From Dryocola sp051307055 (GTDB taxonomy: Bacteria; Pseudomonadota; Gammaproteobacteria; Enterobacterales; Enterobacteriaceae): DNA of 64,000 nt. Made by a program: the position numbers and the translations under genes. Below the pieces are notes generated by a model that was not told the DNA's origin, did no database searches, and worked only from the letters and a program-made list of their open reading frames with translations. The DNA is taken from positions 1,426,001 to 1,490,000 of the forward strand of contig NZ_CP149994.1 of NCBI RefSeq assembly GCF_051307055.1. Reading direction: 5' to 3'. Below are positions 43,341-52,262 of this stretch, one piece after another. Numbering within the stretch: the stretch's first letter is position 1; each line of letters starts with the position of its first letter.

Positions 43341-45248
43341 ATGTCATTAATCAGTATGCACGGCGCCTGGCTGTCGTTTAGCGACGCGCCGCTGTTAGAT
43401 AACACCGAACTTCACATTGAAGAAAACGAACGCGTATGCCTGGTTGGCCGTAACGGCGCGGGCAAATCCACGCTGATGAAAATCCTCAATCGCGAGCTGC
43501 CGCTGGACGATGGCCGCATGGTTTACGAGCAGGATCTGATCGTGGCGCGTCTGCAGCAGGATCCACCGCGTAACGTGGCGGGCACCGTATACGATTTCGT
43601 CGCCGAAGGGGTGGAGGAGCAGGCTGAATACCTGAAGGCCTACCACGATATTTCCCATAAGGTGATGAGCGATCCGAGCGAAAAGAACCTCAACGAAATG
43701 GCGCGCATCCAGGAAATTCTGGATCACCAGAATCTGTGGCAGCTGGATAGCCGCATTAATGAAGTGCTCGAACAGCTAGGTCTGGATGCGGATACTGAAC
43801 TGTCCGCGCTTTCAGGCGGCTGGCTGCGTAAAGCGGCGCTGGGCCGTGCGCTGGTAAGCTCCCCGCGCGTTCTGCTGCTGGACGAACCGACCAACCACCT
43901 GGATATCGAAACCATCGACTGGCTGGAAGGCTTCTTAAAAGAGTTCCAGGGCAGCATCATTTTCATTTCCCATGACCGTTCCTTTATTCGCAATATGGCG
44001 ACCCGCATTGTCGATCTGGATCGCGGCAAACTGGTTTCTTATCCCGGCGATTACGACCAGTATCTGCTGGCTAAAGAAGAAGCTCTGCGCGTGGAAGATC
44101 TGCAAAACGCAGAGTTTGACCGCAAGCTTGCCCAGGAAGAAGTATGGATCCGCCAGGGAATCAAAGCGCGCCGCACGCGTAACGAAGGCCGTGTGCGTGC
44201 GCTTAAAGCCATGCGCCGCGAACGAGGCGAACGCCGTGAAGTGCTGGGCAGCGCTAAAATGCAGGTTGAAGAAGCGGCCCGTTCCGGCAAGATCGTCTTT
44301 GAAATGGAGGACGTCTGCTATCAGGTTGCCGGTAAACAGCTGGTGAAAGATTTCTCCGCCCAGGTTCAGCGCAGCGATAAAATTGCGCTGGTTGGGCCGA
44401 ACGGCTGCGGTAAAACCACGTTGCTTAAGCTGATGCTGGGCCAGCTGCAAGCCGACAGCGGCCGCGTACACTGCGGAACGAAGCTTGAAGTGGCGTACTT
44501 TGACCAGCACCGTGCGGAACTCGATCCGGATCGCACCGTGATGGATAACCTGGCGGAAGGCAAACAGGAAGTGATGGTGAACGGCAAGCCGCGTCACGTG
44601 CTTGGCTATCTGCAGGACTTCTTATTCCATCCAAAACGCGCCATGACGCCGGTACGCGCGCTGTCGGGCGGTGAACGTAATCGTCTGTTACTGGCGCGCT
44701 TATTCCTGAAGCCAAGCAATCTGCTGATCCTCGATGAACCGACAAACGACCTGGACGTTGAAACGCTGGAACTGCTTGAAGAGCTGATTGACGGCTATCA
44801 GGGCACCGTGTTGCTGGTGAGCCACGATCGTCAGTTCGTGGACAATACCGTGACCGAATGCTGGATCTTCGAAGGCGAAGGGCGCATTGGCCGCTACGTG
44901 GGCGGTTATCATGATGCAAAAGGCCAGCAGGGTTCAGCGCGTTCCCTGCGTGCAACCGCTCAGGATAAGCAACAGAAGAGCGAACCCGTAAAAACCGAAG
45001 CAACAAAACGCGGCAATAGCAAACTAAGCTATAACCTGCAGCGTGAGCTCGAGCAGTTACCGCAGCGTCTTGAACAGCTCGAAAACGAGCTGGAAGCGCT
45101 GCAGGCTAAAGTTGGTGGCGCCGAGTTCTTCAACCAGTCGCACGATGAGACGCAAAAAGTATTGAGCGAACTGGCCGCTGCCGAAAAAGCGCTGGAAGAC
45201 GCGTTCGAACGCTGGGAACAGCTCGAGTCTCTGAAAAACGGCGCGTAA
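43341..45248 (+). CDS. uup: ABC-F ATPase Uup
   Basis: Uup is a cytoplasmic ABC-F protein with two ATP-binding domains and no membrane part; it affects transposon precise excision and branched DNA, and acts on the ribosome or its assembly. The 635 residues hold Walker A GRNGAGKST and GPNGCGKTT, signatures LSGGWLRKAALG and LSGGERNRLLLA, Walker B LLLDEPTNHLDIE and LILDEPTNDLDVE, and a coiled C-terminal domain (about 550-635) that binds DNA in E. coli. AAGGA is at the end of rlmL. pqiA follows after 16 bases. Confidence 0.97.
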   Translation: MSLISMHGAWLSFSDAPLLDNTELHIEENERVCLVGRNGAGKSTLMKILNRELPLDDGRMVYEQDLIVARLQQDPPRNVAGTVYDFVAEGVEEQAEYLKAYHDISHKVMSDPSEKNLNEMARIQEILDHQNLWQLDSRINEVLEQLGLDADTELSALSGGWLRKAALGRALVSSPRVLLLDEPTNHLDIETIDWLEGFLKEFQGSIIFISHDRSFIRNMATRIVDLDRGKLVSYPGDYDQYLLAKEEALRVEDLQNAEFDRKLAQEEVWIRQGIKARRTRNEGRVRALKAMRRERGERREVLGSAKMQVEEAARSGKIVFEMEDVCYQVAGKQLVKDFSAQVQRSDKIALVGPNGCGKTTLLKLMLGQLQADSGRVHCGTKLEVAYFDQHRAELDPDRTVMDNLAEGKQEVMVNGKPRHVLGYLQDFLFHPKRAMTPVRALSGGERNRLLLARLFLKPSNLLILDEPTNDLDVETLELLEELIDGYQGTVLLVSHDRQFVDNTVTECWIFEGEGRIGRYVGGYHDAKGQQGSARSLRATAQDKQQKSEPVKTEATKRGNSKLSYNLQRELEQLPQRLEQLENELEALQAKVGGAEFFNQSHDETQKVLSELAAAEKALEDAFERWEQLESLKNGA

Positions 45249-45264
45249 TGTAAGGAGACCCGAT

Positions 45265-46533
45265 ATGTGTGCCACGCATCAGACTCGCCCGCACATATTG
45301 TGTCCACAATGTGATTTGCTGGTGACTTTGCCAGAACTGCAGGACGGCCATAAGGCCGCCTGCCCACGTTGCGGCACAACGCTTATCACACAATGGCCCT
45401 CTCCGCGCCAGCGGCCTACCGCCTATGCGCTATCGGCCCTGTTTATGCTTTTGCTGGCCAATCTTTTCCCGTTTATCAATATGAAGGTCGCAGGCGTCGT
45501 CAGCGAAGTTACGCTGCTGGAAATCCCCGGCGTGATGTTTTCCGAGGATTACGCAAGCCTCGGGACGTTCTTCCTGCTTTTTGTTCAGGCGGTACCGGCA
45601 TTCTGCCTCATCACCATTTTGCTGCTGGTTAACCGGGCCACGCTGCCTGGAGTTTTGCAACGCGTCATGGCGCGGACGCTGTTTCAGCTTAAATCCTGGG
45701 GCATGGCAGAAATTTTCCTCGCCGGCGTGCTGGTGAGCTTCGTTAAGCTGATGGCCTACGGCGAAATCGGCGTGGGCAGCAGCTTTATACCGTGGTGTTT
45801 GTTCTGCATTCTGCAGCTGCGGGCTTTTCAATGCGTGGATAAACGCAGGCTCTGGGACGATCTCGCCCCGATGCCTGCCGTAGAACAGCCGCTGAAAGTG
45901 GGCGTTGCCGGTATTCATCAGGGGCTGCGCTCCTGTTCCTGCTGCACGGCGATACTGCCCAAGGATCGCCTGATTTGCCCGCGCTGCGAAACGAAAGGCC
46001 ATATAAGACGCAAGCACAGTTTGCAGTGGACGCTCGCGCTCCTCATCACCTCCATCCTGCTCTACCTGCCGGCGAATATTCTGCCGATTATGGTAACCGA
46101 ACTGCTGGGCAGCAAGATGCCGTCGACCATCATCGCCGGGGTAATACTGCTGTGGAGCGACGGCTCCTGGCCGGTCGCTATGGTGATATTTATCGCCAGT
46201 ATTATGGTGCCGACGCTGAAGATGCTGGCGATTGCCTGGCTTTGCTGGGATGCCAAAGGCCACGGCAAACGTGACAGCGAGCGCATGCATCTGATTTATG
46301 AAATAGTGGAATTTGTCGGCCGCTGGTCAATGATTGATGTTTTTGTGATAGCCGTGCTCTCAGCGCTGGTGAGAATGGGCGCATTGATGAATATCTACCC
46401 GGCGATTGGCGCGTTAATGTTCGCCTTAGTCGTCATTTTGACAATGTTTGCTGCGATGACCTTCGACCCTCGCTTGTCCTGGGATCGCGCACCAGATTCA
46501 ACTCATGAGGAGTCGTCTGAGCATGGAAAATAA
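45265..46533 (+). CDS. pqiA: intermembrane transport protein PqiA
   Basis: PqiA is the polytopic inner-membrane partner of the MCE protein PqiB in lipid transport between the two membranes; the operon is induced by paraquat through SoxRS. The 422-residue protein has two similar halves, each with a zinc-ribbon-like Cys set (CPQCDLL...CPRCGTT and CSCCTAI...CPRCETK) followed by about four membrane helices, with LLLANLFPFINMK and LLYLPANILPIM at matching positions. TAAGGAGA precedes the ATG. It overlaps the start of pqiB. Confidence 0.96.
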   Translation: MCATHQTRPHILCPQCDLLVTLPELQDGHKAACPRCGTTLITQWPSPRQRPTAYALSALFMLLLANLFPFINMKVAGVVSEVTLLEIPGVMFSEDYASLGTFFLLFVQAVPAFCLITILLLVNRATLPGVLQRVMARTLFQLKSWGMAEIFLAGVLVSFVKLMAYGEIGVGSSFIPWCLFCILQLRAFQCVDKRRLWDDLAPMPAVEQPLKVGVAGIHQGLRSCSCCTAILPKDRLICPRCETKGHIRRKHSLQWTLALLITSILLYLPANILPIMVTELLGSKMPSTIIAGVILLWSDGSWPVAMVIFIASIMVPTLKMLAIAWLCWDAKGHGKRDSERMHLIYEIVEFVGRWSMIDVFVIAVLSALVRMGALMNIYPAIGALMFALVVILTMFAAMTFDPRLSWDRAPDSTHEESSEHGK

Positions 46534-48163
46534 AAGCGGGGAAGCAAAAGTACGCAAGGTGAAAAACTGGTCCCCGGTGTGGATTTTTCCTATCCTGACC
46601 GCGCTTATTGGCGCATGGATACTGTTTTATCATTACAGCCATCAGGGGCCGGAAGTGACCCTGATAACCACCAATGCCGAAGGTATTGAAGGCGGCAAGA
46701 CGACTATCAAGAGCCGTAGCGTTGACGTGGGCGTGGTTGAAAGCGCAGTGTTGTCCGATGATTTACATCATGTAGAAATCACCGCTCGCTTAAACGCGGG
46801 CATGGAAAAACTGCTGCATAAGGACTCGGTATTCTGGGTTGTGAAGCCCCAGGTGGGGCGCGGTGGCGTTTCCGGGCTGAGCACCTTGCTCTCCGGCGCC
46901 TATATTGAACTGCAGCCGGGGAGCAAAGGGCCAAAACCCGATAGCTATGAGCTGCTCGACTCGCCGCCTTTGGCTGCGCCTGATGCGAAAGGTATCCGCA
47001 TTACGCTTGATAGCGATAAGGCGGGGCAGCTTAATCCTGGCGATCCGGTTTTGTTCCGTGGGTACCGTGTAGGCTCGGTCGAAACCAGCACTTTTGATGC
47101 AGCTAAACGCAGCATCAGCTATCAGCTATTTATCAGCGCGCCCAACGACAGGCTGGTGACCAGCAACGTGCGCTTCTGGAAAGACAGCGGTATTGCCGTT
47201 GATATGTCATCGCAGGGGATGCGTGTCGAAATGGGCTCGCTGACCACGCTCTTTAGCGGAGGAGTTAGCTTTGACGTGCCTGAAGGATGGGAGCTGGGGC
47301 AACCAGCACTGCCGGGCGCGGACTATAAGCTTTTCGACGATCAAAGAAGCATCCAGGATTCGCTGTATACCCAGCACGTTGATTATCTGATGTTCTTTAA
47401 AGATTCTATTCGCGGCCTGCAGCCGGGCGCGCCTGTAGAATTCCGCGGCATTCGTTTGGGGACCGTTGCCCAGGTTCCGTTCTTTACGCCGGGAATGCGC
47501 CAGGCGCTGAATGATGATTTCCGCATTCCGATTTTGATTCGCATCGAGCCTGAGCGTCTGCAAAACGTCATCGGCGGAGATACGAATATCCAGGAGAATA
47601 TAGCTACCTTCCTCAAACGCGGCCTGCGCGCCTCGCTGAAGAACGGCAACCTGTTGACCGGCGCGCTGTATATCGATCTCGACTTCTATCCAAAGGCCGA
47701 ACCGATGACGGGCATGAAGAGCTTTAGCGGTTATCCAGTTATTCCTACGATGAGCGGCGGGCTGGCGCAAATTCAGCAGCGGCTGCTGGACACGCTGGAT
47801 AAGATTAATAATCTGCCGCTTAACCCGATGATTGAGCAGACGACCAAGTCGCTTGCTGAAAGCCAGCGCACGATGCAGCGCCTGCAACAGACGATTGACA
47901 GCCTCAACAAGCTGATGAACAACAAGTCCACGCAGTCGCTGCCGGAAAACATGCAGTCGACGCTGCGTGAACTGAACCGCAGCATGCAGGGCTTCCAGCC
48001 GGGATCTGCGGCCTATAACAAGATGGTGGCGGATATGCAGCGTCTTGATCAGGTTCTGCGCGAGCTTACGCCGGTGCTGCGTACGTTGAACGATAAGAGC
48101 AATTCGCTGATCTTTGAGGCGAAGGAGAGAAAGGATCCCCAGCCGAAGAGGGCTAAAGAATGA
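46523..48163 (+). CDS. pqiB: MCE-domain intermembrane transport protein PqiB
   Basis: PqiB forms a hexameric needle across the periplasm through which lipids are thought to pass. The 546-residue protein (same as E. coli) has one N-terminal membrane helix (about 18-38) and three MCE domains starting near GPEVTLITTNAEGIEGGKT, DAKGIRITLDSDKAGQL and RGLQPGAPVEFRGIRLG, then a long C-terminal helix that builds the tube. I chose the ATG giving MENKSGEAKV by conservation; an in-frame ATG six codons earlier lies on top of the GAGGAG site. It overlaps pqiA before and pqiC after (ATGA). Confidence 0.96.
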   Translation: MENKSGEAKVRKVKNWSPVWIFPILTALIGAWILFYHYSHQGPEVTLITTNAEGIEGGKTTIKSRSVDVGVVESAVLSDDLHHVEITARLNAGMEKLLHKDSVFWVVKPQVGRGGVSGLSTLLSGAYIELQPGSKGPKPDSYELLDSPPLAAPDAKGIRITLDSDKAGQLNPGDPVLFRGYRVGSVETSTFDAAKRSISYQLFISAPNDRLVTSNVRFWKDSGIAVDMSSQGMRVEMGSLTTLFSGGVSFDVPEGWELGQPALPGADYKLFDDQRSIQDSLYTQHVDYLMFFKDSIRGLQPGAPVEFRGIRLGTVAQVPFFTPGMRQALNDDFRIPILIRIEPERLQNVIGGDTNIQENIATFLKRGLRASLKNGNLLTGALYIDLDFYPKAEPMTGMKSFSGYPVIPTMSGGLAQIQQRLLDTLDKINNLPLNPMIEQTTKSLAESQRTMQRLQQTIDSLNKLMNNKSTQSLPENMQSTLRELNRSMQGFQPGSAAYNKMVADMQRLDQVLRELTPVLRTLNDKSNSLIFEAKERKDPQPKRAKE

Positions 48164-48726
48164 AAAAGTGGCTAACGGTAATCGCTGCGCTGGCGCTGAG
48201 CGCCTGTAGCAGCAGCGAAGATGGCAAAACGTACTATCAGCTGCCTCAAAGCTCGATGCCCGCGATGCAGGCGGTGAGCCAGTCTGGCACCCATCTGTTA
48301 TGGATAGAGCAGGTTGCGGTGCCTGATTATCTCGCCGGAAACGGCGTGGTTTACCAAACCAGCGATGTGCAGTTCGTTATTGCAACCAGCAATTTATGGG
48401 CGAGCCCGCTGGATCAGCAGCTGCGTAACGCCCTGGTGAGCAATCTCAGCGGGGCTTTACCCGGCTGGGTAGTGGCTTCTCAGCCGCTGGGTAACGATCA
48501 GGATATTCTGAATGTGAACGTGACAGGTTTCCATGGCCGCTACGACGGTAAAGTTATCGTCAGCGGTGAGTGGCTGCTCAATCACCAGGGAGCGCTGATA
48601 AAACGCCCGTTCCATCTTGAGCTTAAGCAGCAGGAAGATGGTTACGACGCGATGGTGAAAACGCTCGCTCAGGCGTGGCAGCAGGAGGCGCAGAGCATTG
48701 CGGGCCAGCTTACTCGCCTGAACTGA
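48160..48726 (+). CDS. pqiC: intermembrane transport lipoprotein PqiC
   Basis: PqiC (YmbA) is the outer-membrane lipoprotein of the Pqi complex and caps the PqiB needle. The 188-residue precursor shows a lipoprotein signal ending LSAC with lipidated Cys16, followed by Ser-Ser, which favours outer-membrane sorting. The rest is an ABC-type auxiliary lipoprotein (DUF330) domain with YYQLP, LLWIEQVAVPDYLAG and LVSNLSGALPGW. Its start overlaps the pqiB stop. A hairpin terminator closes pqiABC. Confidence 0.95.
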   Translation: MKKWLTVIAALALSACSSSEDGKTYYQLPQSSMPAMQAVSQSGTHLLWIEQVAVPDYLAGNGVVYQTSDVQFVIATSNLWASPLDQQLRNALVSNLSGALPGWVVASQPLGNDQDILNVNVTGFHGRYDGKVIVSGEWLLNHQGALIKRPFHLELKQQEDGYDAMVKTLAQAWQQEAQSIAGQLTRLN

Positions 48727-48744
48727 TTAAAGCTTGCCGCACAA

Positions 48745-48790
48745 AAAAGCTGCGTTTTTCGCGCCAGCGGCGAAGCGCAGCTTTTCTTTT
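48745..48790 (+). terminator. Rho-independent terminator of pqiABC
   Basis: AAAAGCTGCG (48745-48754) pairs with CGCAGCTTTT (48776-48785) around a 21-base region able to form an inner stem, followed by CTTTT. Confidence 0.8.
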
Positions 48791-48982
48791 ACGATGAGCA
48801 GATTACTTGTGCGAGATCACAGTTTTTGTACAAATGATATTTTGAGTAGCTCACAAATATGACACTGGCGTGAATTTTGCGCATTGACGATGCCGACGTT
48901 TGCAGGTATCCCTTACATGTGGTTGCACATTTTGTAATCACTGTTTTCTTTCCACCAGATAAAGAAATGAGGGAAACGAGGC

Positions 48983-49150
48983 ATGAAGAGACAAAAACGA
49001 GATCGCCTGGAACGGGCTCATCAACGTGGTTATCAAGCAGGTATCGCAGGACGCTCCAAAGAGATATGTCCTTATCAGGCACTAAATCAGAGGTCATACT
49101 GGATGGGAGGCTGGCGAGAAGCCATGGAAGACAGGGCGGTTACCGCGTAA
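48983..49150 (+). CDS. rmf: ribosome modulation factor
   Basis: RMF joins 70S ribosomes into inactive 100S dimers in stationary phase and starvation. The 55-residue basic protein is easily missed by length cut-offs but is clear: it opens MKRQKRDRLERAHQRGYQAG, keeps CPYQALNQRS and ends GGWREAMEDRAVTA, with the same length as E. coli RMF. The start is preceded by GGGAAACGAGG. In E. coli rmf is induced by ppGpp and cAMP-CRP; I could not place a properly spaced CRP site in the 250 bases upstream. A strong hairpin follows, shared with fabA on the other strand. Confidence 0.97.
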   Translation: MKRQKRDRLERAHQRGYQAGIAGRSKEICPYQALNQRSYWMGGWREAMEDRAVTA

Positions 49151-49169
49151 TCACTGTCTCTTTAGAAAA

Positions 49170-49194
49170 GAAACCTCCGCGCCGCGGAGGTTTC
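49170..49194. terminator. bidirectional terminator between rmf and fabA
   Basis: GAAACCTCCGC pairs perfectly with GCGGAGGTTTC around a three-base loop. On the reverse strand it is followed by a TTTTC-rich run, serving fabA; on the plus strand it lies 20 bases after rmf. Confidence 0.85.
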
Positions 49195-49207
49195 ACGTTT
49201 CTGGGGA

Positions 49208-49726
49208 TCAGAAAGCGGTGGTGTCTTTGAAGAGGCCCACTTTCATATCGGTAGCGGTATAAATCACGCGGCCATCAACCAGCACTTCACCGTCTGCCAT
49301 GCCCATAATCAGGCGACGGTTAATAACGCGTTTGAAATGAATACGATAGGTAACTTTTTTCGCAGCGGGCAGGATCTGTCCTGCAAGCTTAACTTCACCC
49401 ACGCCAAGCGCACGACCTTTCCCTTCGCCGCCCAGCCAGCCGAGGTAAAAGCCTACCAGCTGCCACATGGCATCCAGACCCAGACAGCCAGGCATTACCG
49501 GATCGCCGATGAAGTGGCAGGCGAAGAACCACAGATCTGGATTAATATCTAATTCAGCTTCAACGTAACCTTTATCGAAGTTACCGCCGTCCTCGGTCAT
49601 TTTGACCACGCGGTCCATCATCAGCATGGGTGGCGCGGGTAAGCGTGGGCCTTCAGCGCCAAACAGTTCGCCACGACCAGAGGCAAGAAGATCTTCTTTT
49701 GTATAGGATTCGCGTTTATCTACCAT
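49208..49726 (-). CDS. fabA: 3-hydroxydecanoyl-ACP dehydratase/isomerase
   Basis: FabA dehydrates 3-hydroxydecanoyl-ACP and isomerises the product to cis-3-decenoyl-ACP, the entry to unsaturated fatty acids. The 172 residues match E. coli, with active-site His71 (FFACHFIGDPVMPG) and Asp85 (CLGLDAMWQL). It is a cytoplasmic hot-dog-fold dimer. The upstream region carries FadR and FabR sites, so expression should respond to long-chain and unsaturated acyl groups. lonH lies directly upstream on the same strand. Confidence 0.98.
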   Translation of the reverse strand: MVDKRESYTKEDLLASGRGELFGAEGPRLPAPPMLMMDRVVKMTEDGGNFDKGYVEAELDINPDLWFFACHFIGDPVMPGCLGLDAMWQLVGFYLGWLGGEGKGRALGVGEVKLAGQILPAAKKVTYRIHFKRVINRRLIMGMADGEVLVDGRVIYTATDMKVGLFKDTTAF

Positions 49727-49764
49727 GTCTACAGTAAGCCTTTTTATAATGAAGCACGCAGGTT

Positions 49765-49782
49765 AGCTAACACGTGTACGCT
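49765..49782 (-). promoter_or_regulatory. FabR operator of fabA
   Basis: The 18-base near-palindrome AGCTAACACGTGTACGCT corresponds to the FabR site AGCGTACACGTGTTAGCT read on the other strand, as in E. coli fabA and fabB promoters. Confidence 0.8.
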
Positions 49783-49783
49783 C

Positions 49784-49800
49784 AACAAGTCCGATCAGTT
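49784..49800 (-). promoter_or_regulatory. FadR operator of fabA
   Basis: On the reverse strand AACTGATCGGACTTGTT matches the 17-base FadR consensus AACTGGTCCGACCTGTT at 13-14 positions. FadR activates fabA from such a site near -40. It overlaps the last codons of lonH. Confidence 0.75.
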
Positions 49801-51549
49801 GTGGTTGAACCAGTTGAGCCAACGCAGTGGCCACGGATATCGGTGCCGAATGTCCTGTGCACTGGCCTGAGCGATTCGCTCCTGGACGGCGTGCAGCAGA
49901 GTATTTTGTCCTTCGCCATCCCATGGCAGATTCGTTAATAAGGGTAGCGCATCCGCCACTTCATCGATGGCCCAGATTGAGAACTGGCCTTGTTCTACGG
50001 CGGCCAGCACGTCCTGATGAAGGCAAAGATGACGTACGTTGGCGGCGGGAATAATCACGCCCTGTTGGCCTGTCAACTCTCGCTGCTGGCAAATGCGGAA
50101 GAACCCTTCGATTTTCTCATTCAGTCCGCCAACGGGCTGCACGCGACCAAACTGGTCGACGGAACCGGTTATCGCTATATGCTGGTAAACAGGAATATTT
50201 GCGAGGGCGCTGATTAATGCGCACAGTTCGGCCATAGAGGCGCTATCGCCATCCACTTCGCTGTACGATTGTTCAAAGGTGATGGAGGCAGAAAAAGGAA
50301 TTTGCTGGTCAAGCTGCAGCTCGGACATTAAAAACGCCTGCATGATCATCATGCCCTTGGCGTGAATATTGCCGCCCAGCTCCGCTTTACGCTCGACGTC
50401 CGTAAACTCCCCGTCGCCAACGTGTACAACACAGCTAATACGGGAAGGCTCACCGAACGCGCGCGGGTGACCTGGAAATTCAATGACCGACAGGGCGTTG
50501 ATTTGCCCGACCATTTCCCCTTCGGTTTCAATCAGGATTTGCTCAAGCAGAATTTCATCCTGCATGCGTTCAGCAAGGTAACCTTCCCGCCACTCGCGCT
50601 GAATCAGCATCTGTGCAAGCTGCTCACCGCTAAAGGTCGCCTCCTCAGTAAAGGCGGCGACTTCGCGTAGCTGTCGGGTTAACCACAGGGGACACAGCGG
50701 CAGCGTCTCCTGATCGCCCGTATAGCGAACCGCTTCCCGCATCAGCACAGGCCAGGCGTCATGCGCAGGTGAAGGTAAACTCTTTGCTTGCGCAACCGCA
50801 TGCGTCCACTGGCACCAGAGCGCGATGTCATCAGCAGAGACAATCTGGAGGTTCTCTTCAAATTCACTGTAGATAGCCTGTGAGGCCAGCTCGGGTTCCA
50901 TATCCTGAAAATCCGCCAGCGATTCACGCTCGCCAACCAGGATAAGCTTCAGCTGCAGGGGCAGGGAAGGAATGCTCACCGGCAACGGGCGAGACTCGTC
51001 TGGTGAAATCCAGTCGAAACGCCCCTGGGTCACCATCTGTTTCAGACGTAACCACAGTAGCGGTTGAGCCAGAACGCTTCGTAAAGAGAGCACCAGCACG
51101 CCGCCATTTGCCCGGTGTATGGCGCCGGGAGTCAGGCTGATTTCACCTGCAAACTGGCGCACACAGCCAAAAAGCTGCTCTGTTTCGACCCAGTCAGCAA
51201 CGACAACCTCGCCATGGCCGGTAAAAGAGCCATCGCTTTCTTCGGCCGGACGTAGCGTGACTCGAGTGCCTTCGATGAGGTAATGACCGCCGGTCAGCGT
51301 TTCGGCAGTCGGCCAGACGTCGCGGGCAGCGGCGGCCAGTAAATTAAGGTACTCGGACTCTTCAGCGGCTTTTACCAGCATCAGTGAGGCCGAGGCTACC
51401 GGTTGGCTCAGCTGCTCCAGGCCGTAAAACAGACGCGGCTGGACAGTAGAGAAGGGCGCAGAGTCGGTGTCATAAGGCTGCGCAAAAATTTCCTGATAAC
51501 TCTCGGTATCGGGAATAAGGGCACGCCATTCAAGTCGATTAGTCGTCAA
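49795..51549 (-). CDS. lonH: Lon protease-like protein LonH
   Basis: LonH (YcbZ) carries a C-terminal Lon-type serine protease domain. The 584-residue protein shows the catalytic dyad as Ser436 (VDGDSASMAEL) and Lys479 (GGLNEKIEGF), 43 residues apart as in Lon, with SYSEVDGD and GVIIPAANVRHL also conserved. The N-terminal 330 residues correspond to the AAA region of Lon-like proteins, but I see no GxxxxGKT/S Walker A, so ATP use is doubtful. Its substrates are unknown. The 3' end overlaps the fabA control region; the upstream neighbour matP is divergent. Confidence 0.9.
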   Translation of the reverse strand: MTTNRLEWRALIPDTESYQEIFAQPYDTDSAPFSTVQPRLFYGLEQLSQPVASASLMLVKAAEESEYLNLLAAAARDVWPTAETLTGGHYLIEGTRVTLRPAEESDGSFTGHGEVVVADWVETEQLFGCVRQFAGEISLTPGAIHRANGGVLVLSLRSVLAQPLLWLRLKQMVTQGRFDWISPDESRPLPVSIPSLPLQLKLILVGERESLADFQDMEPELASQAIYSEFEENLQIVSADDIALWCQWTHAVAQAKSLPSPAHDAWPVLMREAVRYTGDQETLPLCPLWLTRQLREVAAFTEEATFSGEQLAQMLIQREWREGYLAERMQDEILLEQILIETEGEMVGQINALSVIEFPGHPRAFGEPSRISCVVHVGDGEFTDVERKAELGGNIHAKGMMIMQAFLMSELQLDQQIPFSASITFEQSYSEVDGDSASMAELCALISALANIPVYQHIAITGSVDQFGRVQPVGGLNEKIEGFFRICQQRELTGQQGVIIPAANVRHLCLHQDVLAAVEQGQFSIWAIDEVADALPLLTNLPWDGEGQNTLLHAVQERIAQASAQDIRHRYPWPLRWLNWFNHN

Positions 51550-51583
51550 AGTCGCTATTTATTAATCAGATGTCAAAGGCGCG

Positions 51584-51591
51584 ATTATACA
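51584..51591 (-). promoter_or_regulatory. candidate lonH promoter, extended -10
   Basis: TGTATAAT on the reverse strand lies about 35 bases before the lonH ATG; no good -35 is visible, which an extended -10 can offset. Confidence 0.4.
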
Positions 51592-51724
51592 AGAATAGGC
51601 CGGGCAGCACACGGTTAATGGTTGCTGACAAGCTTATCCGGTTCACAGCTTTAATTTTTCAGGTGAGCGAAAGCGGTAAAAACTGTTATCCTGAAGTAGG
51701 TTACAGGGTCACACTGAGATGGCG

Positions 51725-52177
51725 ATGAAATATCAACAGTTAGAAAATCTCGAGAGCGGCTGGAAGTGGAAATATCTGGTGAAAAAGCACCGTGAAGGTG
51801 AGCTCATTACACGATATATCGAAGCCAGCGCGGCGAAAGAGGCCGTAGATGCGCTGCTGAAGCTGGAAAATGAACCTGTACACGTACTGAGCTGGATTGA
51901 ACAGCATATGAACCCGGCGCTTCATAATCGCATGAAGCAGACTATTCGCGCCCGTCGTAAACGCTACTTTAACGCGGAACATCAGCATACACGCAAGAAA
52001 TCAATCGATCTGGAGTACCTTGTATGGCAAAGGCTGGCAGGGCTTGCCCAGCGTCGTGGCTGTACGCTTTCTGAAACGATAGTGCAGTTGATTGAGGACG
52101 CGGAGCGTAAAGAGAAATACGCCAGCCAGATGTCGAATCTCAAACAGGATTTGCAGGCTCTGCTCGGTAAGGAATAA
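51725..52177 (+). CDS. matP: macrodomain Ter protein MatP
   Basis: MatP binds matS sites in the terminus region, organises the Ter macrodomain, links it to the divisome through ZapB and excludes MukBEF there. The 150-residue protein equals E. coli in length and has the four-helix region (ITRYIEASAAKEAVDAL), a basic middle (RMKQTIRARRKRYFNAEHQH), the ribbon-helix-helix DNA-binding motif (KSIDLEYLVWQRLAGLAQRRG) and a C-terminal coil ending DLQALLGKE. Two ATGs lie six bases apart; I took the second by conservation. A shared terminator separates it from ompA. Confidence 0.96.
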   Translation: MKYQQLENLESGWKWKYLVKKHREGELITRYIEASAAKEAVDALLKLENEPVHVLSWIEQHMNPALHNRMKQTIRARRKRYFNAEHQHTRKKSIDLEYLVWQRLAGLAQRRGCTLSETIVQLIEDAERKEKYASQMSNLKQDLQALLGKE

Positions 52178-52222
52178 AACTTGCTGGTTGATCTATCGCG
52201 ATTATCGCTTTCTTCAGACAAT

Positions 52223-52250
52223 AAAAAACCCCGCCGAAGCGGGGTTTTTT
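52223..52250. terminator. bidirectional terminator between matP and ompA
   Basis: AAAAAACCCCGC (52223-52234) pairs with GCGGGGTTTTTT (52239-52250) around CGAA. It serves both convergent genes; ompA ends 13 bases away. Confidence 0.92.
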
Positions 52251-52262
52251 TATAACGGTAAC

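Noticed and set aside
48800..48835. Possible CRP site before rmf (TGTGCGAGATCACA)
   Set aside because: The half-sites are separated by four bases instead of six, so CRP is unlikely to bind as at a normal site.
51725..52177. matS sites near matP
   Set aside because: I did not come across a GTGACRNYGTCAC motif in the window, though an exhaustive pattern search was not possible. The region need not lie inside the Ter macrodomain.
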